Positions 5,909 through 10,116 of a stretch of DNA of 10,116 nt are shown piece by piece. Made by a program: the position numbers and the translations under genes. The notes below the pieces were generated by a model. It saw only the letters and a list, made by a program, of their open reading frames with translations, did no database searches and was not told the DNA's origin. This stretch comes from an uncultured Lachnospiraceae bacterium (lineage in GTDB: Bacteria; Bacillota; Clostridia; Lachnospirales; Lachnospiraceae), in NCBI GenBank assembly GCA_958444395.1, contig CAUCOL010000036.1:1-10116 (forward strand). The letters are read 5' to 3'. Position 1 is the stretch's first letter. Each line of letters begins with the position of its first letter.

Positions 5909-6166
5909 ATGACAACATTTCAGTATACGATTACAGACGAGGTAGGAATTCATGCAAGACCGGCAGGGCTTCTGGTAAAAGAGGTGAAAAAATACGGTGC
6001 CAATGTGACGATCGAGTCCAATGGGAAAAGCGCCGATGCCAAGAAATTAATGGCACTGATGGCACTGGGCGTCAAGAAGGGCGATACAGTAACGGTCAAT
6101 GTAGAAGGTGACGGAGAGGCAGAGGCTGCCGCAGCACTGGAGACATTTTTTAAAGAGAATCTGTAA
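5909..6166 (+). CDS. ptsH: HPr phosphocarrier protein of the PTS
   Basis: This 85-residue cytoplasmic carrier accepts phosphate from Enzyme I on His15 and passes it to sugar-specific Enzymes II and PRD regulators. The active site is GIHARPAG (residues 13-20, His15 and Arg17), and the length is normal for HPr. Position 46, the serine phosphorylated by HPr kinase in B. subtilis, is lysine here (NGKSADAKKLMALM, residues 38-51); the nearest serine is Ser41. The ATG at 5909 is preferred because GGAAG lies eight bases upstream and it puts the histidine at 15; an in-frame GTG at 5900 would add three residues and sits inside the ribosome site. It lies downstream of a RAT-controlled terminator and 128 bases before ptsI, so read-through from the antiterminator gene should set its expression, with a possible weak internal promoter (TTGATC at 5846). 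Confidence 0.95.
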   Translation: MTTFQYTITDEVGIHARPAGLLVKEVKKYGANVTIESNGKSADAKKLMALMALGVKKGDTVTVNVEGDGEAEAAAALETFFKENL

Positions 6167-6294
6167 TCGATAGCATTATAGTGACAGATGGGGTTACCGG
6201 TGTAGCGGGATACCGTGACGATTTATGCGGCATTTGCAGAGACGGATGTACGGGCGCTATGCCATATTAACGGAAAGGGCATGGATATTGGATT

Positions 6295-7908
6295 ATGGAG
6301 AGATATACAGGTAAGAAGATATTTAGTGGAGTAGCGATTGGCAGAATCAAATTTTATTCAAAGGTACAGAATCAGGTCGTTCGTAAGAAGGTGGACGATG
6401 TAGAGGCTGAACTGAAACGATATGAGCAGGCAAAGGAAACAGCGATTGAGCAGCTGCATGAACTATACGAAAAGGCTGTAAAAGAAGTGGGTGAAATGCA
6501 TGCAGAAATATTTGATGTGCATGCTATGATGCTGGAAGATGATGACTACAATGATTCCGTAACCAATATCATATCTTCCCAGGGGGTGAATGCGGAATAT
6601 GCTGTCGGCATCACCGGAGACAATTTTGCAGAGATGTTTGCCAATATGGATGATGAATATTTTCAGGCGCGTTCTGCGGATGTAAAGGATATCTCCGAGC
6701 GTGTGCTGTCGGTGCTGAGCGGACAGGAAAACAACAGCGAGATCGGGGATCAGCCGGTGATCATTGTAGCAGAGGATCTGGCACCGAGCGAGACCGTACA
6801 GATGGATAAAAGCAAACTGCTGGCATTTGTAACACGTCTCGGTTCTTCCAATTCCCACACGGCGATCCTTGCCCGTACAATGAGCATTCCGGCGTTGATC
6901 GGTGTGGAGATCGACGCGGCATGGAATGGAAAGACGGGCATCGTCGATGGATATACCGGAACGTTTCTGGTCGATCCGGATGAAGAGACGTTGGCGCAGT
7001 ACCGGGAGAAACAGGCACAGGATCAGCAGCAGAAGGAACTCTTGCAGACTCTGAAAGGCAAGGAAAATGTGACAAAATCCGGACAGAAGGTGAATCTGTA
7101 TGCCAATATTGGCAATGTATCTGATCTGGCAGCTGTTCTGCAGAATGATGCAGGGGGCATCGGTTTATTCCGAAGTGAGTTTCTGTATCTGGAGTCCTCC
7201 GATTATCCGACCGAGGAGGAGCAGTTTGCAGCCTACCGCAAGGTGGCAGAGACGATGGCAGGCAAAAAGGTAATCATCCGTACCCTGGATATCGGTGCAG
7301 ACAAGCAGGTAGACTATTTCCATCTGGAGCATGAGGACAATCCCGCAATGGGTTATCGCGCGATCCGTATCTGCCTGACGAGACAGGATATCTTTAAAAC
7401 ACAGCTGCGTGCACTGTTCCGTGCCAGTGCATATGGAAATATCGCGATCATGTATCCGATGATCACATCGCTGGAGGAGGTGCGTCAGATTAAGGAGATC
7501 TCCGCGCAGGTGAAAGCAGAACTGGCAGATGCAGGAATCGAGATGGGTGAGGTCGAGGAAGGCATCATGATCGAAACACCGGCTGCCGTGATGATCAGTG
7601 ATCTTCTGGCAAAGGAAGTGGACTTCTTCAGCATTGGAACGAATGATCTGACGCAGTACACACTGGCGATCGATCGTCAGAATGCGAAGCTGGATCCGTT
7701 TTATAATGCACATCATGAGGCGATACTGCGTATGATCCGTATGGTAGTAGAAAATGCACATAAAGAAGGCATCTGGGCAGGTATCTGTGGAGAACTTGGA
7801 GCGGATACGGAGCTGACACAGACCTTCCTGGAGATGGGTGTGGATGAGCTGTCGGTATCACCGGGCTGCATCCTGCCGATCCGCAAGATTATCCGCGAAG
7901 CAAAGTAG
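6295..7908 (+). CDS. ptsI: PTS Enzyme I (phosphoenolpyruvate-protein phosphotransferase)
   Basis: This 537-residue protein starts the PTS phosphate chain: phosphoenolpyruvate to its own histidine, then to HPr His15. The N-terminal HPr-binding and phosphohistidine part holds His188 in GSSNSHTAILAR (the textbook form is GGxTSH). The C-terminal PEP-binding barrel shows LFRSEFLYL (Arg293), GYRAIRI, MIETPAA (Glu427), the signature SIGTNDLTQYTLAIDR (Asp451) and GICGELGAD with the acid Cys498. Positions run four behind E. coli for the barrel residues, and the length is slightly short but complete. It follows ptsH with a 128-base gap in which I see no gene or clear terminator. The ribosome site is weak (only GGA runs near the ATG), so Enzyme I may be made at lower level than HPr. 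It ends before a terminator at 7966. Confidence 0.97.
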   Translation: MERYTGKKIFSGVAIGRIKFYSKVQNQVVRKKVDDVEAELKRYEQAKETAIEQLHELYEKAVKEVGEMHAEIFDVHAMMLEDDDYNDSVTNIISSQGVNAEYAVGITGDNFAEMFANMDDEYFQARSADVKDISERVLSVLSGQENNSEIGDQPVIIVAEDLAPSETVQMDKSKLLAFVTRLGSSNSHTAILARTMSIPALIGVEIDAAWNGKTGIVDGYTGTFLVDPDEETLAQYREKQAQDQQQKELLQTLKGKENVTKSGQKVNLYANIGNVSDLAAVLQNDAGGIGLFRSEFLYLESSDYPTEEEQFAAYRKVAETMAGKKVIIRTLDIGADKQVDYFHLEHEDNPAMGYRAIRICLTRQDIFKTQLRALFRASAYGNIAIMYPMITSLEEVRQIKEISAQVKAELADAGIEMGEVEEGIMIETPAAVMISDLLAKEVDFFSIGTNDLTQYTLAIDRQNAKLDPFYNAHHEAILRMIRMVVENAHKEGIWAGICGELGADTELTQTFLEMGVDELSVSPGCILPIRKIIREAK

Positions 7909-7965
7909 GGGCAGTAGAAGAGACACACAATTTTAAATAAAGAGAACCGGTCGCACCGGAAAACA

Positions 7966-7999
7966 AAAAGCTTCAATTAATATTAATATTGAGGCTTTT
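7966..7999 (+). terminator. Rho-independent terminator after ptsI
   Basis: AAAAGCTTCAAT (7966-7977) pairs with ATTGAGGCTTTT (7988-7999) with one G-T wobble, and the arm ends in TTTT. It lies 58 bases after the ptsI stop codon. A small hairpin, CCGGT-CGC-ACCGG (7947-7959), lies between them. Confidence 0.75.
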
Positions 8000-8002
8000 G
8001 GG

Positions 8003-8035
8003 CATTAATAGGAAACTTTTCATTTCCTAATAATG
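8003..8035. repeat. Terminator-linked hairpin repeat, copy 3 (short form)
   Basis: CATTAATAGGAAA (8003-8015) and TTTCCTAATAATG (8023-8035) pair with one mismatch around the loop CTTTTCA. It starts three bases after the T-tract of the ptsI terminator. The second TCCG...CGGA hairpin of copies 1 and 2 is absent; only TCCG remains nearby. The rest, to about 8150, is AT-rich with no gene seen. Confidence 0.6.
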
Positions 8036-8154
8036 TCAAAAATCCGATTTTGTGACAACGTGTGCTATCACTTAATCTATATTAGAAAAAAGAAAAATAT
8101 ATTGTTACGATTAAAAACTAAAACGGTAGAGTAATCTCTGTATCTATGGACAAA

Positions 8155-8171
8155 TTGTAAACATTTGTAAA
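8155..8171. promoter_or_regulatory. Tandem TTGTAAA repeat upstream of the chemoreceptor promoter
   Basis: TTGTAAA occurs at 8155-8161 and 8165-8171, ten bases apart (one helical turn), ending 16 bases before the -35 box. The position suits an activator binding on one face of the DNA. It only partly resembles a CcpA cre site because the central CG is CA, so the binder is unknown. Confidence 0.35.
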
Positions 8172-8187
8172 TATCTCCAATAGTAAA

Positions 8188-8216
8188 TTGACAGTGTTTT
8201 TGGGCAGGAGTAAAAT
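8188..8216 (+). promoter_or_regulatory. Sigma-A promoter of the chemoreceptor gene
   Basis: A perfect TTGACA (8188-8193) and TAAAAT (8211-8216) are 17 bases apart, with a start near 8223 and a leader of about 114 bases. No flagellar sigma-D-type box was seen, so this receptor appears to be expressed from a vegetative promoter. Confidence 0.85.
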
Positions 8217-8238
8217 AGAAAGAACACCTAAAGAAGGT

Positions 8239-8304
8239 CTGCACATCATATATCAAGTTAAAAAAGAATCAGGTACTTTTAAGGCTGGAGTGAGGAATGT
8301 GCAG
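8239..8304 (+). other. Long-range stem in the chemoreceptor leader
   Basis: CTGCACAT (8239-8246) is the exact complement of ATGTGCAG (8297-8304), enclosing 50 bases that contain a smaller AAAAG/CTTTT pairing. The stem ends 18 bases before the AAGGAG ribosome site, so it could tune translation. It does not match the c-di-GMP riboswitches I know. Confidence 0.3.
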
Positions 8305-8336
8305 CGGGAATAACATACAAGCAAGGAGTGAACAGC

Positions 8337-10034
8337 ATGTCATACGTGGACAAGAAAATGGACAGGATGAAGTTGAAGGAAAAGCTGAGCTACAGCTACC
8401 GTACACTGATCGGAATGATGGTGATATCCGGTGTGGTTGGTATCGTGGCACTGGGGGTATTGTTTGGAAATCTATCCGGTTATATCAAGGGAGCACAGAA
8501 GGCAGATACCGCTGTAAAGATGTGCCGGATCGACATTAATGTGGCGGCACGTTACATTCGTGAAATGGCACTGAATGAGGATACATCCCAGCAGAGTACA
8601 TATAAAGAAGGGATTGAGTCTTATCTGACAGATCTTGATCCGGAGTTGAAAGCATTGAAGTCTACAAATGTGGTGGATGACGAACTGTATAAACGTTTTC
8701 AGACTTCTGTGACAGAGTGGGCGCAGATCGGAGAAGAGATCATCGGTCTGCTTGAAAAGGGAGATAAAGATACAGCGACACAGGAGATTCTGAATAAATG
8801 TGCACCGGCACTGGAGCAGGTAGTAGATATTGCGAAGGAGATCGATCAGGTCACAGATCAGAGTAAGGAAGCAGCAATCCGTAAGAGCTATGTAGCAGCG
8901 ATCATTGGTATTGTCGGGATCATCGTATTGATTATCGTGGCGATCCTGGCGGCTGTGAAGCTGAGTAAGCAGATTATTGATTCGATCCTTACACCGCTGC
9001 ATTCCATCGAAGAAACAGCCCAGGAATTATCTGCGGGCAATCTTCACAGCATGAGTTCTTACCATTCGGATGATGAGATCGGACATGTGGCACACAGTCT
9101 GCGTGAGTCGATCCGCACACTGAGTACATATGTGGACGATATCAGTCGTTCCATGAAAGAATTTTCAGAAGGAAACTTCGACGTACAGCCGGAGGTAGAG
9201 TGGAAAGGAGATTTTGTGAATATTCTGGACTCCTTTACTACGTTTGAGAAGAGCATGTCAAAGACGATCCGTGGAATCCAGCAGGTAGCAGATCAGGTAA
9301 CTGCCGGGGCGGAACAGGTTGCTGCCAGCTCAACCAGTCTGGCAGAAGGTGCGACAGAACAGGCAGGCATTACAGAGAATCTGGCACAGACGATCAATAC
9401 GATCTCATCCCAGGTGGCAGAGAATGCAGAGAATGCGAAGGATATCAGTCTTAAGACAGAGGATGCTGGAGTAGAGATTGATAATAGTAATGAGAAGATG
9501 CAGGAAATGGTGCGGTCTATGCAGGAGATCAATGCATCCTCTGCTAAGATCAGTAATATCATTGCAACGATCAATGATATCGCATCCCAGACAAATCTGC
9601 TGGCGCTGAATGCTTCGATCGAGGCAGCCAGAGCAGGAGAAGCCGGCAGAGGTTTTGCAGTAGTCGCCGAGCAGGTCGCTGTATTGGCAGAACAGAGTGC
9701 GGAAGCTGCGAAGGAATCCGCCGAGCTGATCGAGACCTCGGTCAATGCAGTAAAGAAAGGTATGGTCATTGCCGATGAGACAGCCGGACGGCTGGTACAT
9801 GTAGTAGAAAGCTCCCGTGAGATTGCAAAAGAGGTCAGCAGTGTTGCAGAGACTTTGGAGGGACAGAAAGAAGAAATCCTTCAGATCAATCATGATGTTG
9901 AGAAGATCAACGATGTCGTACAGACGAACTCTGCTACATCAGAGGAGTGCTCAGCAGCCAGCCAGGAGATGAGCAGCGATGCAGAGACACTAGACGAACT
10001 GATCCGTCATATCAAAGTAGGCAAATACAAATAA
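8337..10034 (+). CDS. Methyl-accepting chemotaxis protein
   Basis: This 565-residue membrane chemoreceptor senses a ligand outside the cell and controls CheA through its cytoplasmic tip. Order: a short positively charged N-terminus; TM1 (about 24-43); an extracellular helical sensor of about 140 residues (45-185, four-helix-bundle type); TM2 (about 186-207); a HAMP domain (about 208-270, DDEIGHVAHSLRES); a second HAMP-like segment (about 271-310, MKEFSEGNFDVQPEVEW); and the signalling coiled coil. The conserved hairpin tip is at 412-440 (NDIASQTNLLALNASIEAARAGEAGRGFA, of which 429-435 is the turn). There is no C-terminal CheR/CheB tether such as NWETF. The ATG at 8337 lies eight bases after AAGGAG; a GTG at 8328 overlaps that site. 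It stands alone with its own promoter. The ligand cannot be told from sequence. Confidence 0.95.
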   Translation: MSYVDKKMDRMKLKEKLSYSYRTLIGMMVISGVVGIVALGVLFGNLSGYIKGAQKADTAVKMCRIDINVAARYIREMALNEDTSQQSTYKEGIESYLTDLDPELKALKSTNVVDDELYKRFQTSVTEWAQIGEEIIGLLEKGDKDTATQEILNKCAPALEQVVDIAKEIDQVTDQSKEAAIRKSYVAAIIGIVGIIVLIIVAILAAVKLSKQIIDSILTPLHSIEETAQELSAGNLHSMSSYHSDDEIGHVAHSLRESIRTLSTYVDDISRSMKEFSEGNFDVQPEVEWKGDFVNILDSFTTFEKSMSKTIRGIQQVADQVTAGAEQVAASSTSLAEGATEQAGITENLAQTINTISSQVAENAENAKDISLKTEDAGVEIDNSNEKMQEMVRSMQEINASSAKISNIIATINDIASQTNLLALNASIEAARAGEAGRGFAVVAEQVAVLAEQSAEAAKESAELIETSVNAVKKGMVIADETAGRLVHVVESSREIAKEVSSVAETLEGQKEEILQINHDVEKINDVVQTNSATSEECSAASQEMSSDAETLDELIRHIKVGKYK

Positions 10035-10106
10035 GTGACAGATATTTTGTACACGTAGTGACTGTGGAATCACCGATGGGGATCGCCGGGCATATAGTAA
10101 AGAAAA

Positions 10107-10116
10107 AAGGTGATAC
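10107..10116 (+). promoter_or_regulatory. Ribosome-site-like end, next gene probably starts beyond the edge
   Basis: AAGGTGAT at the very end, after an A-rich run, looks like a Shine-Dalgarno sequence for a plus-strand gene outside the window. There is no clear terminator between the chemoreceptor stop (10034) and this point, so the next gene may be co-transcribed. Confidence 0.35.

Noticed and set aside
6167..6294. A small gene or terminator between ptsH and ptsI
   Set aside because: No frame of useful length with a ribosome site, and no stable stem followed by T-tract was found; it is treated as a spacer within the operon.
8223..8336. c-di-GMP or other known riboswitch ahead of the chemoreceptor
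   Set aside because: None of the conserved core sequences I know for c-di-GMP classes is present; only simple pairings are seen.
8297..8539. Small plus-strand frame overlapping the start of the chemoreceptor
   Set aside because: It is a different frame of the chemoreceptor gene with no motif, and its start lies inside a leader stem.

Overview
The window reads as chromosomal DNA of a motile gut Firmicute, most likely a Lachnospiraceae of the Roseburia/Agathobacter kind. This is inferred from several things: Shine-Dalgarno-led genes of moderate GC with AT-rich spacers, a Clostridia-style HPr, a LicT-type antiterminator, a cytoplasmic GH5 enzyme, a chemoreceptor, and the relic of an AAA-ATPase/nuclease-like family common in that group. 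No phage, plasmid, IS or CRISPR was seen.

Layout. At 126-482 lies a collapsed pseudogene of an AAA-ATPase-like/PD-(D/E)XK family protein, reduced to four conserved blocks. A small three-helix membrane protein follows (553-807). An AraC-family regulator (882-1607, minus) is divergent from a GH5 glycoside hydrolase (1779-2810, plus); the gap between them holds a repeat that fits an AraC-type operator. After the GH5 gene come a strong terminator, a hairpin repeat and a minus-strand tRNA-Gly(CCC) with its own promoter and terminator. Next is a LacI-family repressor (3416-4417) with an operator-like palindrome over its presumed promoter.

The core is 4530-7999. A good sigma-A promoter downstream of two phased A6 tracts starts a long leader carrying an RNA antiterminator (RAT) site. 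It leads into a LicT/BglG-type antiterminator gene (4862-5692), then a second RAT whose last bases are also the first bases of a strong terminator, then ptsH (HPr) and ptsI (Enzyme I). The simplest reading is that the antiterminator controls both its own expression and read-through into the general PTS genes, and that PTS phosphorylation of its four histidines closes the loop. No Enzyme II gene lies in between. This HPr has Lys at the position of the regulatory Ser46.

The last part is a methyl-accepting chemotaxis protein (8337-10034) with a near-consensus promoter and a 120-nt leader. A Shine-Dalgarno-like sequence at the right edge suggests another gene just outside.

A small hairpin repeat (ATAGGAAA ... 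TTTCCTAT type) occurs three times. Each copy starts at or within a few bases of the T-tract of a rho-independent terminator, and two copies carry a second TCCG...CGGA hairpin.
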